A DNA stretch of 61,865 nucleotides from Fluviibacter sp964498255 (GCA_964498255.1 CAZCGW010000011.1:1-61865); one strand, 5' to 3'. Shown: positions 35,814 through 45,192, counted from the stretch's first letter. Program-made: numbers and translations. Notes: generated by a model not told the origin, from the sequence alone.

Positions 35814-36710
35814 TTATTCAGCTGTCTGACCCAGAGCGTCGACCAGCCATTCGATGAAGGCCGCACATTCCCAACGTTCTGCTACTCGGGGCTTCCAGCA
35901 GAGGTAATGATGATTTGGCGCAGCCACCGTGCGCTCCGACAGTCGGACAAGCCGCCCGGAGTCCAACCAGGCCGCACCCAGCGTGGTACGCGCCAGGCAC
36001 ACCCCGAGCCCAGCGGCCGACGCATCATAAAGCATGCCGAGATCATTAAATTTTGCGGTGGTTTGCAATCGCGTCTTATCCAGTTTGCAGCTGTCAAACC
36101 AGGTTTCCCAAGGCTCCAGTTCGCTATGAATCAGCAAGGCTCTTGCCACCTGTTCTTCATTGTCAAAACCACCGAGACTACCGAATTCATTCAGATAGTT
36201 CGGGCTACAGACCGGCGTTACATGGTCTGACAAAAGATGTACTGATTCGCGATCTGCAAATGGCCCGACGCCAAAGCGTACTTCCAAATCAGTTTCCTGC
36301 GAGACCACATTGAACAAGGGAATTGAGACCTGCAGCACCAGATCAATTTCCGGATAAGCGTATCGGAACAAAGGCAGGCGCGGCATTAACACCTGTCGAG
36401 AAAAGGTGGGCGTTACGGCAATCCGTAACAAGGTTCGGGCATCCTGTATACCCGCAGGTTCGGCGGCTTGCAGAATCGCTAGCGCCTCCCGAACCCGTTT
36501 AAGATAGGCGTCACCTTCTGGCGTTAGGCTGAAATCCTTGCGCACGAAGAGTTTGAATTTAAGCTGCGTCTCAATCTGGCGAATCCGATGGCTGATGGCG
36601 CTGGGCGTAATGTGCAATTCGTCCGCCACCTGCGTGACGTTCCGGTGCCTTGCCAGCGCTTCAAATGCCAGCAATCCCTGAATATTGGGAACTCGTGGAA
36701 TGATCGCCAT
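35814..36710 (-). CDS. LysR-family regulator, GcvA-like
   Basis: A 298-residue LysR-type transcription factor. The N-terminal winged helix (about 8-65) has GLLAFEALARHRNVTQVADELHITPSAISHRI; the rest is the effector-binding domain. The PNIQGLLAFEA start and overall pattern resemble GcvA, the regulator of glycine cleavage in E. coli, but family resemblance does not fix its targets. It lies 13 nt downstream of garR and just upstream of ppc, so the ppc/glcD promoters and garR are natural candidate targets. Confidence 0.85.
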   Translation of the reverse strand: MAIIPRVPNIQGLLAFEALARHRNVTQVADELHITPSAISHRIRQIETQLKFKLFVRKDFSLTPEGDAYLKRVREALAILQAAEPAGIQDARTLLRIAVTPTFSRQVLMPRLPLFRYAYPEIDLVLQVSIPLFNVVSQETDLEVRFGVGPFADRESVHLLSDHVTPVCSPNYLNEFGSLGGFDNEEQVARALLIHSELEPWETWFDSCKLDKTRLQTTAKFNDLGMLYDASAAGLGVCLARTTLGAAWLDSGRLVRLSERTVAAPNHHYLCWKPRVAERWECAAFIEWLVDALGQTAE

Positions 36711-36723
36711 CGCCGTTTACCGA

Positions 36724-37602
36724 TTACCCTTTCTGACCAGACAACTGTTCAAGCAGTTTCAATACCGCAATCGAGTCTTGCTCACCCAGACCAGAACCCA
36801 CCATCGCCTTGTACATCTGTGCTGTCGCCGCAGATGCCGGCAAATAAAGCCCGAGGTCATGAGCTGTCTGCATCACGATATTCATGTCTTTCTCATGCAT
36901 CCAACTCTTGAAACCCGGCTTGAAATTCCGGTCAATCATGCGCTGCCCATGGTTCTCGAGAATCTTGGAACCGGCAAAACCGCCCATCAATGCTTCCCGC
37001 ACTTTCGCGGGATCCGCATCGTTCTTTTTAGCAAAAGCCATCGCCTCGGCAACCGCCAGCACACCTACACCGGTCAAAATCTGGTTGGCGGCTTTCGCCA
37101 CCTGACCTGCGCCAGACCCACCAATATGAACCACGTTCTTGCCCATACAGGCGAACAGAGGCGCTGCTTTGTCGAACGCCACTTTGTCACCGCCGACCAT
37201 AATCGACAACGTGCCCGCTACGGCACCAACTTCGCCACCGGATACCGGTGCATCTAGAAATGTGACACCTTGAGCGGCCAGATCTGCGCCAATACTTTTA
37301 GCAGCGGCCGGCGGAATTGTGCTCATATCAACCGCAATGAGTCCCGGGCGCTTGCTCTGCACCACGCCCTGGCTGCCCAGCATGACTTCATGTACATCCG
37401 GTGCGTCTGCCACCATGGAGAAAACCACGTCAGCGACTGCGGCGACGCCGGCCGGGCTATCGGCTCCCTGCGCGCCCGCTTCGAGCAGCGGTGCCATCGA
37501 TTCTTTACGACGCGCCCAGACAACAACTGCATGCCCGGCTTTCAAGAGGTTTAGCGCCATCGGGCGACCCATGATGCCTAAGCCAACAAAACCTACGCGC
37601 AT
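36724..37602 (-). CDS. garR: 2-hydroxy-3-oxopropionate (tartronate semialdehyde) reductase
   Basis: A 292-residue beta-hydroxyacid dehydrogenase, probably reducing tartronate semialdehyde to D-glycerate with NAD(P)H. It has GFVGLGIMGRPMALNLLKAGH (Rossmann loop), DAPVSGGEVGAVAGTLSIMVGG (substrate), GSGAGQVAKAANQI with the catalytic Lys, and FKPGFKSWMHEKD near the cofactor. The family also includes 3-hydroxyisobutyrate dehydrogenase; the glcDEF context favours GarR/GlxR. The ribosome site GGAG lies inside a small palindrome (37603-37615). Glyoxylate carboligase is not in the window. Confidence 0.85.
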   Translation of the reverse strand: MRVGFVGLGIMGRPMALNLLKAGHAVVVWARRKESMAPLLEAGAQGADSPAGVAAVADVVFSMVADAPDVHEVMLGSQGVVQSKRPGLIAVDMSTIPPAAAKSIGADLAAQGVTFLDAPVSGGEVGAVAGTLSIMVGGDKVAFDKAAPLFACMGKNVVHIGGSGAGQVAKAANQILTGVGVLAVAEAMAFAKKNDADPAKVREALMGGFAGSKILENHGQRMIDRNFKPGFKSWMHEKDMNIVMQTAHDLGLYLPASAATAQMYKAMVGSGLGEQDSIAVLKLLEQLSGQKG

Positions 37603-37615
37603 ATCAGCTCCTGAT
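37603..37615. repeat. Small palindrome over the garR ribosome-binding site
   Basis: ATCAG-CTC-CTGAT, perfect 5-bp arms with a 3-nt centre. On the garR strand the GGAG ribosome site lies within it, one nucleotide before the ATG region, so folding could reduce translation. The stem is short and may be chance. Confidence 0.3.
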
Positions 37616-37701
37616 GAACTTGTTAGCCACTGCCGTGACTACCAGAGGAAAACTTCAAGGATAATGTTACGCAGTTTCTCACAGTCTGCGACCCACTGAA
37701 C

Positions 37702-38487
37702 ATGCGCATTATCTCTGCCAACCTCAATGGCATCCGCTCTGCCTGGAAAAAGGGCTTCGCCGAATGGCTGGCTACCCAGCAAGCGGACGCTGTCTGTACT
37801 CAGGAAGTCCGGGCCACGCTCAAAGACATGGCCAAAGACGGCACCATGGAAAACCCCAGCGGTCTCACCGGCTACTGGCATCTCGCCGAGCGCCCCGGTT
37901 ATAGCGGTGTTGGCATCTGGACGCCGCACCCACCCAGCCAAATCAGTCAGGGCATTGGTCACCCCGATTTTGATGCTGAAGGCCGCTATCTGGAACTCGA
38001 TCTAGGCAAAGTCACCATTGTTTCGCTTTATCTGCCTTCCGGTTCCAGCTCGCCCGAACGCCAGACTGCCAAATTTCACTTCATGGATGAGTTTCTGCCG
38101 CGCATGAAGGCGCTTAAGGGTTCTGGCCGCGAAGTGGTTGTCTGCGGCGACTGGAATATTGCTCATAAAGAACAAGATCTTAAAAATTGGAAGTCCAACC
38201 AGAAGAATTCCGGCTTTCTGCCGGAAGAACGCGCCTGGATGACCCAACTGCTTGATGAGCTGGGCTGGGTTGATGTCTACCGCGCAGTGCATCCAGAAAC
38301 CACCAGTGAGTGTTACACGTGGTGGAGCAATCGCGGCCAGGCTTATGCCAACAATGTCGGTTGGCGTATTGATTACCAGATCGCCACACCGGGCATCGCC
38401 GCCAAAGCACGCAGCGCATCGGTCTATAAAGATCAGAAATTCTCGGATCATGCGCCGCTCGTGATTGATTACGACTTAACGCTTTAA
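37702..38487 (+). CDS. xthA: Exodeoxyribonuclease III / AP endonuclease
   Basis: A 261-residue Mg-dependent AP endonuclease of the base-excision repair pathway. Active-site blocks are ISANLNGIRSA (Asn), CTQEVRA (metal Glu), VCGDWNIAH (Asp/Asn) and the C-terminal FSDHAPLVIDY (Asp/His). It is divergent from garR. The SMUG-type uracil glycosylase at 39.6 kb creates the abasic sites that this enzyme cuts. Confidence 0.94.
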   Translation: MRIISANLNGIRSAWKKGFAEWLATQQADAVCTQEVRATLKDMAKDGTMENPSGLTGYWHLAERPGYSGVGIWTPHPPSQISQGIGHPDFDAEGRYLELDLGKVTIVSLYLPSGSSSPERQTAKFHFMDEFLPRMKALKGSGREVVVCGDWNIAHKEQDLKNWKSNQKNSGFLPEERAWMTQLLDELGWVDVYRAVHPETTSECYTWWSNRGQAYANNVGWRIDYQIATPGIAAKARSASVYKDQKFSDHAPLVIDYDLTL

Positions 38488-38581
38488 CAAAGCAATCATT
38501 GCAAGCGCTGCACGTTAAGCGTAGGCTAAGTTTGCGGATACATCATAAGCATTCGTGAAGACACATTTAGAAAGGATTCAC

Positions 38582-38890
38582 ATGTCGAACACCACAGCCT
38601 CCAAAGAAAAACTCGTTGCCGACCTGAAACTGGTCGTTGCTGACACTGAAGAGTTGCTGCGCGCGACTGCTGGTCAGGCTGGCGAAAAAGTGACCGAATT
38701 GCGCGGTCGCTTGGAAAAGCGTCTGCAAGAAGCCAAAGTATCGCTCGCCGATGCCCAGGCCTATGCGACAGAGAAAGCTAAAGCAGCTGCACATGCTGCC
38801 GATGACTTTGTACAGACCGAGCCATGGAAGGCCGTAGGCATTGCCGCGGCACTCGGCCTGGCACTGGGCGTGCTGATTGGCCGTCGCTAA
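38582..38890 (+). CDS. elaB: DUF883 / ElaB-family membrane-anchored protein
   Basis: A 102-residue protein of the ElaB/YgaM/YqjD family. A long charged amphipathic helix (about 8-75) is followed by one C-terminal transmembrane helix with GIAAALGLALGVLIGRR. In E. coli, family members bind ribosomes and tether them to the inner membrane in stationary phase; I infer a similar anchor here. ATG 38582 has AAAGGA upstream. It starts a three-gene module with yqjE- and yqjK-like genes. Confidence 0.85.
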   Translation: MSNTTASKEKLVADLKLVVADTEELLRATAGQAGEKVTELRGRLEKRLQEAKVSLADAQAYATEKAKAAAHAADDFVQTEPWKAVGIAAALGLALGVLIGRR

Positions 38891-38908
38891 TATCGCCCGT
38901 CTCTGTTC

Positions 38909-39295
38909 ATGAAACTGCTCGACGCAGCACGCGATCAGCTTCGCCAGTTACTCGGGGTGGTACAAACCCGCCTCGAGTTACTGGGTCTGGAACTCGCCGA
39001 TGCACGCGACCATCTGGTCGCGCTCTTTGCTTTTACAGCAGTCGCCGTTTTTTTCTCAGGCGTTACCGTTGTGACACTGCTCGCCTGGCTGGTCGTTGCC
39101 TATTGGGAGCAACGGTTAGTCATTCTGGGTGGTGCTACGGGTTTGTTTGCACTATTCGCCCTGCTCGCCATCTGGCGTGCCAGCACGCACGCAAAGGCTG
39201 GGGCTGATATTTTTTCAGATAGTTTGCAGGCACTGCAAACCGATCGGGCCGCACTCAGACCGCCCGCTCAGGATAGCCATGTCAACGCTGACTGA
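38909..39295 (+). CDS. yqjE: YqjE-type (phage holin superfamily) membrane protein
   Basis: A 128-residue protein with two transmembrane helices (about 36-62 and 72-92) between polar ends. The family is labelled phage holin superfamily III, but in proteobacteria it is part of the chromosomal yqjD-yqjE-yqjK stress module and not a lysis gene. It overlaps the next start by 17 nt. No phage genes surround it. Confidence 0.75.
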   Translation: MKLLDAARDQLRQLLGVVQTRLELLGLELADARDHLVALFAFTAVAVFFSGVTVVTLLAWLVVAYWEQRLVILGGATGLFALFALLAIWRASTHAKAGADIFSDSLQALQTDRAALRPPAQDSHVNAD

Positions 39296-39584
39296 ACGCG
39301 CTATCAAACGCGGCCGCCTGCTGGAGCGTATTAGTCAGCAACGTATTGCCCTGACGGCAAGTTGTGCGCCGATCGCCGATGCCTTAAATGCCGCAGACCA
39401 TGTCGTTGAAGGTGCCGAACGCACAAGGCGCTGGATCGGTGAAAACCCGATCGCCGTAGGCGTGGGTCTTTTTGTACTAGTCCTCTGGCGACCCAAAGGT
39501 GCACTCAAACTGGCAAGTAAAGGCTTGCTCGGTTGGCGCACGCTGCGTTTCGTTCGCCAGAAGCTTGGGCCATTGCTGGCCTAA
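39279..39584 (+). CDS. yqjK: YqjK-like small protein
   Basis: A 101-residue protein with an N-terminal basic helix (TERAIKRGRLLERISQQRIAL), resembling YqjK, and a hydrophobic segment GVGLFVLVLW near residues 62-72. ATG 39279 overlaps the yqjE end and has AGGA upstream. Function is unknown beyond its conserved association with ElaB/YqjE-type genes. Confidence 0.7.
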   Translation: MSTLTERAIKRGRLLERISQQRIALTASCAPIADALNAADHVVEGAERTRRWIGENPIAVGVGLFVLVLWRPKGALKLASKGLLGWRTLRFVRQKLGPLLA

Positions 39585-39606
39585 CTTACAGGCATTGCTC
39601 GCCGGC

Positions 39607-40344
39607 CTAAACCTCGGCGCGCCAGATTCCCTGCTCAATCATTTGTCGCGTTGCAGCTTCTGCCCAACCGCGATTAGCTGCGGGTGATGCCGGACTCGGA
39701 TGCAACACACGCCCAATACGCGGCTGATGGCTGCTTGATGCCAGCGCCCGCACAGCCTGCGCCTCCGCATATGCTCCTACGCCAACAACCCACTCGGGCT
39801 GCATCGTTTCAACCAGCGTACGCAAATGTGTGTCACAGGCATCAATCACGGGTGCCATTTCTGCAGCTGGCAATTTATCCGGCGTGACATTGCGCGCATT
39901 GTCGAAGAATGCGAGTGGACAATAGTTCGCCACAAAATGTTCTGCAAAAAAAGCTTCGGGTGTTACGAACCGGTCACGGAACAAACCCCATAAACGTCGC
40001 CCGCTGACTTCTGATCGGGTGCAGGCCCAACCTTCGATGGGGCGCTTGGGGTTCATATGTAACGGCTGCTGAATAGGTGCATCAATCCGCAACCACTCAT
40101 GTACGATGCTCACTTCACCAAACGGCACACCCACCTGAACCATACCGAAAGGACCCGGGTTCATGCCCAGAAAAATCACCCTGCGCGACTGCGGTTGATT
40201 GCCCCACTGTGTCAGATACTGTGTGTGTGCAGCACCCGCATAATCCAGCGGATTATAGACGTGCGTTACGGGTACTGAGAAATTCAGTCCATCTAACCGG
40301 GCAGATAAAGCCTCCGCCGCAGCAATGAGTGCTTTTGCACTCAT
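39607..40344 (-). CDS. SMUG1-type uracil-DNA glycosylase
   Basis: A 245-residue uracil-DNA glycosylase superfamily protein of the SMUG type. It has the SMUG motif 1 GMNPGPFGM and motif 2-like HPSPASPAANRGW, with the expected EVSGRRLWG and NYCPLAFFD segments between. SMUG enzymes remove uracil and some oxidised pyrimidines from DNA, leaving AP sites. It is the last gene of the gshA-to-SMUG run; its ATG overlaps the ampG stop. The adjoining xthA converges from the other side. Confidence 0.85.
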   Translation of the reverse strand: MSAKALIAAAEALSARLDGLNFSVPVTHVYNPLDYAGAAHTQYLTQWGNQPQSRRVIFLGMNPGPFGMVQVGVPFGEVSIVHEWLRIDAPIQQPLHMNPKRPIEGWACTRSEVSGRRLWGLFRDRFVTPEAFFAEHFVANYCPLAFFDNARNVTPDKLPAAEMAPVIDACDTHLRTLVETMQPEWVVGVGAYAEAQAVRALASSSHQPRIGRVLHPSPASPAANRGWAEAATRQMIEQGIWRAEV

Positions 40345-41651
40345 GCAGCACGTGCCTCGCTGGCCGTCCCACTGTCATCACCAGACCAGGGTGCTACCTT
40401 AAAGAGCAGCAGCATGCCCGGGATCGCGAGGAAAGCGCACAACCAGAAGAAGCCATACCAGCCGATCTGTTCGACCAACCAACCTGCCGATGCATTCACC
40501 AAGGTGCGCGGCACGGCTGCCAGACTGGTAAACAGCGCAAATTGCGTAGCCGTGTAAGCGCGATTTGTCGAACGGGCAATAAAGGCCACAAAGGCGGCTG
40601 TGCCTAAACCCACGCCCAGGGCTTCGAATCCAATCACTAACGCCAGGCTGGCCAGCTCTGATGGGCCAATCGAGGCTTGCGGGCCCGCTGCGGCCAACCA
40701 GGCAAAACCGAAAATAGACACGACTTGCACCACACCGAACAACCAGAGTGCGCGATTGATGCCCAGCTTCACCATCCATAAGCCACCCAGCAAACCGCCA
40801 ATTACCGCAGGCCACAGACCCGCATTCTTGGCTACTAAACCGATATCGCTTTTAGCATAGCCCATGTCCAAGTAGAAAGGCGTTGCCAATGCGGTGCAGA
40901 GCGAATCACCCAGCTTGTAGCAAAAAATAAACGCTAGTACCGTGAGCGCACTTTTCCAGCCTGCACGCGCCATGAATTCATTAAAGGGCTCAACAATCGC
41001 TTGTTTAAGCGTACGCGGTGCCAACGCATCTCCCTGCGGTTCGCTCACCCAGAAAGTAGCAATGACACCTGGCAGCATGAACGCCGCCGTAATCCAGAAC
41101 ACCTCTGGCCACGGCAAATGGTCCGCCAGGATCAGTGATATGGAACCCGGCACCAAGCCGGCAACACGATAGGCGTTAACAAAAACGGAATTACCCAGAC
41201 CCAGCTCTTCATCGGAGAGCAGCTCGCGACGAAATGCATCCAGCGCAATATCCTGTGTTGCCGAAAACACCGCCACCAGGGCGGCGATCAGCATGATGGT
41301 ACTAATTTCCGTGTGTGGATCAAAGCCGCCCAGCGCACCAATCGCCCCGACTAAACCTAACTGCGTTATCAGCATCCAGCTACGACGCCGTCCTAGCTTC
41401 AGGAAATTAAGGCCATAACGATCCAGCAACGGTGCCCAGATAAATTTCCAGGTGTAGGGAAATTGGATCAGCGCAAATAAACCAATGGTCTTAAGATTGA
41501 CACCGCTCGAACGCAACCAGGCTGGCACCAGATTCAATAACAGATAGAGCGGCAGACCTGATGCAAAACCGATCAGGACGCAAATAGCCATGTGGCGCGT
41601 CCAGAGAGCGCGCCACATGCTAGGTTTCTGTTCTGAAACCACCTGAGTCAT
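40341..41651 (-). CDS. ampG: AmpG-type muropeptide permease (MFS)
   Basis: A 436-residue, about 12-helix major facilitator transporter. AmpG hallmarks: GFASGLPLYLLLNL, FPYTWKFIWAPLLDRYGL, LGRRRSWML and ATQDIALDAFRRELL. AmpG imports anhydro-muropeptides released during wall turnover and is linked to beta-lactamase induction in some species. It is shorter than the E. coli protein (491). Overlaps both neighbours by ATGA. Confidence 0.88.
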   Translation of the reverse strand: MTQVVSEQKPSMWRALWTRHMAICVLIGFASGLPLYLLLNLVPAWLRSSGVNLKTIGLFALIQFPYTWKFIWAPLLDRYGLNFLKLGRRRSWMLITQLGLVGAIGALGGFDPHTEISTIMLIAALVAVFSATQDIALDAFRRELLSDEELGLGNSVFVNAYRVAGLVPGSISLILADHLPWPEVFWITAAFMLPGVIATFWVSEPQGDALAPRTLKQAIVEPFNEFMARAGWKSALTVLAFIFCYKLGDSLCTALATPFYLDMGYAKSDIGLVAKNAGLWPAVIGGLLGGLWMVKLGINRALWLFGVVQVVSIFGFAWLAAAGPQASIGPSELASLALVIGFEALGVGLGTAAFVAFIARSTNRAYTATQFALFTSLAAVPRTLVNASAGWLVEQIGWYGFFWLCAFLAIPGMLLLFKVAPWSGDDSGTASEARAA

Positions 41652-42271
41652 GGACGGCCCAAACGATAAATTGCTGTATCTGCCAGGAAATTAATATCTT
41701 CAGTCACTCGCGCACCGTTATCCAGTGCAATGGTTTCCAGAATGGCAATGCCCTGTTCACGACACAACGCTTCGAAATCAGCGATCGTAAAGAAACGCAC
41801 ATTCGGCGTATCAAACCACTGGTAAGGCAGACTTTCCGAAACCGGCATGCGGCCCTTGAGAATGGCCTGACGGTGGGTGTAGTAGCCAAAATTCGGAAAC
41901 GACACCACCGCCTCATGCCCAACGCGCAACAACTCGTTCAGCAGGCCCAGGGTATTCTGAATCATCTGTAGCGACAGCGACATGATCACATGATCAAAGG
42001 CCCCATCTTCAAACCCGGCCAGACCCCGCTCCAGGTTTACCTGGATCACATTGACGCCGGACTTGAGACACGCCAGAACGCCTGCAGGATCTTTTTCAAT
42101 CCCGTAACCGATAACTTGTTTCTCATCCATCAGACGGCGTAACAACAAACCATCCCCACATCCCAGATCAAGCACACGCTCGCCCGGCTGAATCCAACCG
42201 GCAATCGCATCCAGATCGGCGCGCAGATCGGCCAGATCTAAACGGGTACCCATACGTGATGCCGTGCTCAT
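41648..42271 (-). CDS. metW: MetW, methionine biosynthesis protein
   Basis: A 207-residue SAM-dependent methyltransferase-fold protein, with motif I VLDLGCGDGLLLRRL and later HVIMSLSLQMIQN. MetW is required with MetX for homoserine O-acylation in several proteobacteria; recent work indicates a complex rather than a methyltransferase role. The ATG overlaps the metX stop. Confidence 0.93.
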   Translation of the reverse strand: MSTASRMGTRLDLADLRADLDAIAGWIQPGERVLDLGCGDGLLLRRLMDEKQVIGYGIEKDPAGVLACLKSGVNVIQVNLERGLAGFEDGAFDHVIMSLSLQMIQNTLGLLNELLRVGHEAVVSFPNFGYYTHRQAILKGRMPVSESLPYQWFDTPNVRFFTIADFEALCREQGIAILETIALDNGARVTEDINFLADTAIYRLGRP

Positions 42272-43407
42272 AGCACCACCTCCTCGAAATAGGTGCGCAA
42301 CACAGCGTGGTACTGCGCGTCATCCATCAGGAATGAATCATGACCATGCACACTATCGATTTCGGCGTAACTCACACGGCGCCCGTTATGTACCAGAGCG
42401 GTCATAATTTCGCGGCTACGTTCTGGCGAAAAGCGCCAGTCGGTTGTAAAGGCCACCACCAGAAAATCGGCTTTGGCGCCCGCTAAAGCGGCATCTAGGT
42501 TGCCACCCGTCTTTACCGCAGGATCAAAGTAATCCAGCGCTTTCGTCGTTAGCAGATAGGTATTGGCATCAAAGTACCCGGAGAACTTTTCGCCCTGATA
42601 ACGCAGGTAAGACTCGATCTGGAAATCCGTTTCGTAGCTGTACTTCAGTGCGCCATCTTTAAGCGAGCGGCCAAATTTCTCTGCCATCTGATCATCAGAC
42701 AGATAGGTGATATGACCCAGCATGCGCGCGAGCTTGAGGCCACGCGCTGGCACAACGCCCTGTTCGTAATAATGACCGCCGTAAAATTCCGGATCGGTCA
42801 GAATGGCCTGACGGGCGACTTCGTTAAAAGCAATGTTCTGCGCGGTCAGCGTTGGGGCCGACGCAATCACAACGGCGTGCTGCAAACGATCCGGGTACGA
42901 CAACGTCCATTGCAATGCCTGCATACCGCCGAGCGAACCACCCACCACAGCAGCCCAGCTCTTAACACCCAGATGATCTGCCAGGCGTGCCTGGGCAACC
43001 ACCCAATCCTCGACAGTCACTACCGGAAAGTCAGCGCCATACAGCTTGCCGTTTTTCGGATTAACGGTGTTCGGCCCACTGGAACCATAGCAGCCGCCTA
43101 GGTTATTAACACCGACCACAAAGAATTTATTTGTATCAAGCGGCTTACCTGGCCCCACGAGGTTGTCCCACCAACCCAGCGTACCTTCTTTATCAGCCGC
43201 ATCGGTGTAACCCGCCACATGATGATTACCAGACAGTGCGTGGCAAACAAGCACGGCATTACTGGCATCTGCATTGAGCGTGCCATAGGTTTCATACACC
43301 AGCGAAAACTCGGGCAGCACGGCGCCGCTCTTCAATGGCAGTGGTTCTGCACAGTGAAAAGTCTGCGGGCGGACTAGACCGACCGAGCCGGGAAGGACAT
43401 CGTTCAT
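42268..43407 (-). CDS. metX: Homoserine O-succinyl/acetyltransferase MetX
   Basis: Acylates homoserine, the first step to methionine. The 379-residue alpha/beta hydrolase-fold enzyme has the nucleophile motif GGSLGGMQALQW, with Asp in VVAFTTDWRFSPERS and His in SVHGHDSFL. MetW partnership suggests the succinyl-CoA-using type, but specificity cannot be read with certainty. It begins 13 nt after ptsI, too close for a methionine riboswitch. Confidence 0.93.
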   Translation of the reverse strand: MNDVLPGSVGLVRPQTFHCAEPLPLKSGAVLPEFSLVYETYGTLNADASNAVLVCHALSGNHHVAGYTDAADKEGTLGWWDNLVGPGKPLDTNKFFVVGVNNLGGCYGSSGPNTVNPKNGKLYGADFPVVTVEDWVVAQARLADHLGVKSWAAVVGGSLGGMQALQWTLSYPDRLQHAVVIASAPTLTAQNIAFNEVARQAILTDPEFYGGHYYEQGVVPARGLKLARMLGHITYLSDDQMAEKFGRSLKDGALKYSYETDFQIESYLRYQGEKFSGYFDANTYLLTTKALDYFDPAVKTGGNLDAALAGAKADFLVVAFTTDWRFSPERSREIMTALVHNGRRVSYAEIDSVHGHDSFLMDDAQYHAVLRTYFEEVVL

Positions 43408-43419
43408 TATTCTTATCAG

Positions 43420-45183
43420 TTAATGGGCCGAATGATCGGCCGGTAAATTCAGGCGACGAATCTGCTCACGAATCTGGGCAGCATCGTCCAGGCGCAGCAA
43501 TTTGCGCACCATGGGGGCTAATTGTCCTACATCCGAGGTCAGAACCTGCTGTTTGACCTCCAAAATCTGTGATGGGTGCATCGAGAAATGTCGCAGACCC
43601 ATGCCGAGCAGTAACCGTGTGAGCTTCGGATTACCCGCCAACTCGCCACAAATCGATACGGGCACGCCAGCCTTCTCCCCGCCCGCCAATACGTGCGCTA
43701 CCAGCATCAATACCGCCGGATGCAGCGAATCGTAAAGACCAGCCACTTCTTCATCACCCCGGTCTATGGCCAAGGTGTATTGCGTCAGATCGTTCGTACC
43801 GATCGACAGAAAATCCAGCCGCTTGAGGAACATATTCAGCGCCAGTGCCGCAGCAGGGATTTCAATCATGCCGCCTAGCTGAATGTCTTCGCCGAAAGCG
43901 ACACGCCGGATGCGCAAGTCTTCACGCGCACGATCCAATGCAGCACGCGTTGCATCTACTTCCTGCACATTGGAAATCATCGGGATCAGTATGCGTACCG
44001 GCCCAAAACGTGCGGCACGTAGAATGGCGCGCAGCTGCACACCAAACATCGCCGGCTCCGACAACGACAAACGAATACCCCGCAAGCCCAAAGCCGGGTT
44101 AATGGCACTACGCGCCTGGTCCAGCGCCTTATCCGCACCTAAGTCGTAAGTGCGGATCACGACCGGTTTACCGGCCATGCCCTTCACCACTTTACGATAG
44201 GCTTCGTATTGTTCGTCTTCTGATGGAATCTCTCGACGATTCAAAAATAAAAACTCGGTACGGAACAGACCAACACCATCCGCCCCATTGTCTTTAACGG
44301 CCTGCACATCGTCCGGCAGTTCGATATTCGCCATCAGATCCACGCGCACATCATCCAGCGTCAGCGGATCGGCTTTCTTCAACCGTTTGAGCTTGCTGCG
44401 CTCGAGTTCAATCTGGGTTTTACGTAGCCGGTACTCTTCCAGCACCCGCTCGTCGGGGTTAACGATGATGACACCACGAAAACCATCAACGATCAGCAGT
44501 TCGCCATCACGAATGACTTCACGCGCACCACGCAAACCCACCACAGCAGGAATGGCCATGCTCCGCGCCAGAATCGCGGTGTGTGATGTTGCACCCCCCA
44601 CGTCTGTCACAAACGCAGCAAACCGGTGTTCCTTGAAGCTAATCAGATCAGACGGCGGCAAATCATGCGCCACGATAATCTGTTCTTCTTCTTTCACCCC
44701 TTTGACGTTTTTGCTGGCTTTACCACCTTTGCCCAGCTTGCCGCCACGCCCCATCAATTCCTTGATGACACGTTCCACCACCTGCACCACATCGGCCTTG
44801 CGCTCACGTAAATACGGATCATCAATGGCGTCAAATTGTTTCACCAGATAATCCATCTGCTGCACCAGCGCCCATTCGGCATTGCACCCGCGTTCGCGAA
44901 TCAGATTCTTTGGCACGTCGACCAGTTCGGGATCTTGCAAAATCAATGAATGCACATCGATAAAGGCGCGCATTTCTGCTGCCGAGTCGGCCATCTCGTT
45001 ACGCAACTCATCCAGTTCGGTGCGCACACGATCCACCGCTGCTTCAAAGCGCGTTACTTCTTTTTCCAGCTGACGCGCCGGCAATGTTAAGTGGGCAACC
45101 TCCAGCGTCGCATGTGACAGCAATTGCGCTTGACCGATGGCAATGCCACCGGAAACACCGAGACCGTGGAGGGTAAAGCTCAT
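43420..45183 (-). CDS. ptsI: PTS enzyme I
   Basis: A 587-residue phosphoenolpyruvate-protein phosphotransferase that moves phosphate from PEP to HPr. The phosphohistidine motif GGATSHTAILAR, the PEP-binding FRTEFLFLNR, RILIPMISNVQE and the C-terminal VPVSICGELAGNP (catalytic Cys) are intact. Just before the phosphohistidine domain there is an unusual Gly/Lys-rich stretch (GRGGKLGKGGKASKNVKG). No sugar EIIB/EIIC gene is nearby, so it probably serves a regulatory PTS. Confidence 0.94.
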   Translation of the reverse strand: MSFTLHGLGVSGGIAIGQAQLLSHATLEVAHLTLPARQLEKEVTRFEAAVDRVRTELDELRNEMADSAAEMRAFIDVHSLILQDPELVDVPKNLIRERGCNAEWALVQQMDYLVKQFDAIDDPYLRERKADVVQVVERVIKELMGRGGKLGKGGKASKNVKGVKEEEQIIVAHDLPPSDLISFKEHRFAAFVTDVGGATSHTAILARSMAIPAVVGLRGAREVIRDGELLIVDGFRGVIIVNPDERVLEEYRLRKTQIELERSKLKRLKKADPLTLDDVRVDLMANIELPDDVQAVKDNGADGVGLFRTEFLFLNRREIPSEDEQYEAYRKVVKGMAGKPVVIRTYDLGADKALDQARSAINPALGLRGIRLSLSEPAMFGVQLRAILRAARFGPVRILIPMISNVQEVDATRAALDRAREDLRIRRVAFGEDIQLGGMIEIPAAALALNMFLKRLDFLSIGTNDLTQYTLAIDRGDEEVAGLYDSLHPAVLMLVAHVLAGGEKAGVPVSICGELAGNPKLTRLLLGMGLRHFSMHPSQILEVKQQVLTSDVGQLAPMVRKLLRLDDAAQIREQIRRLNLPADHSAH

Positions 45184-45192
45184 GCGTTGTCC

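Noticed and set aside
38909..39295. Prophage lysis (holin) gene
   Set aside because: The family label is holin-like, but the ElaB-YqjE-YqjK order is a chromosomal stress module and no phage genes are near.
43408..43419. SAM riboswitch before metX
   Set aside because: Only 12 nt separate ptsI and metX.
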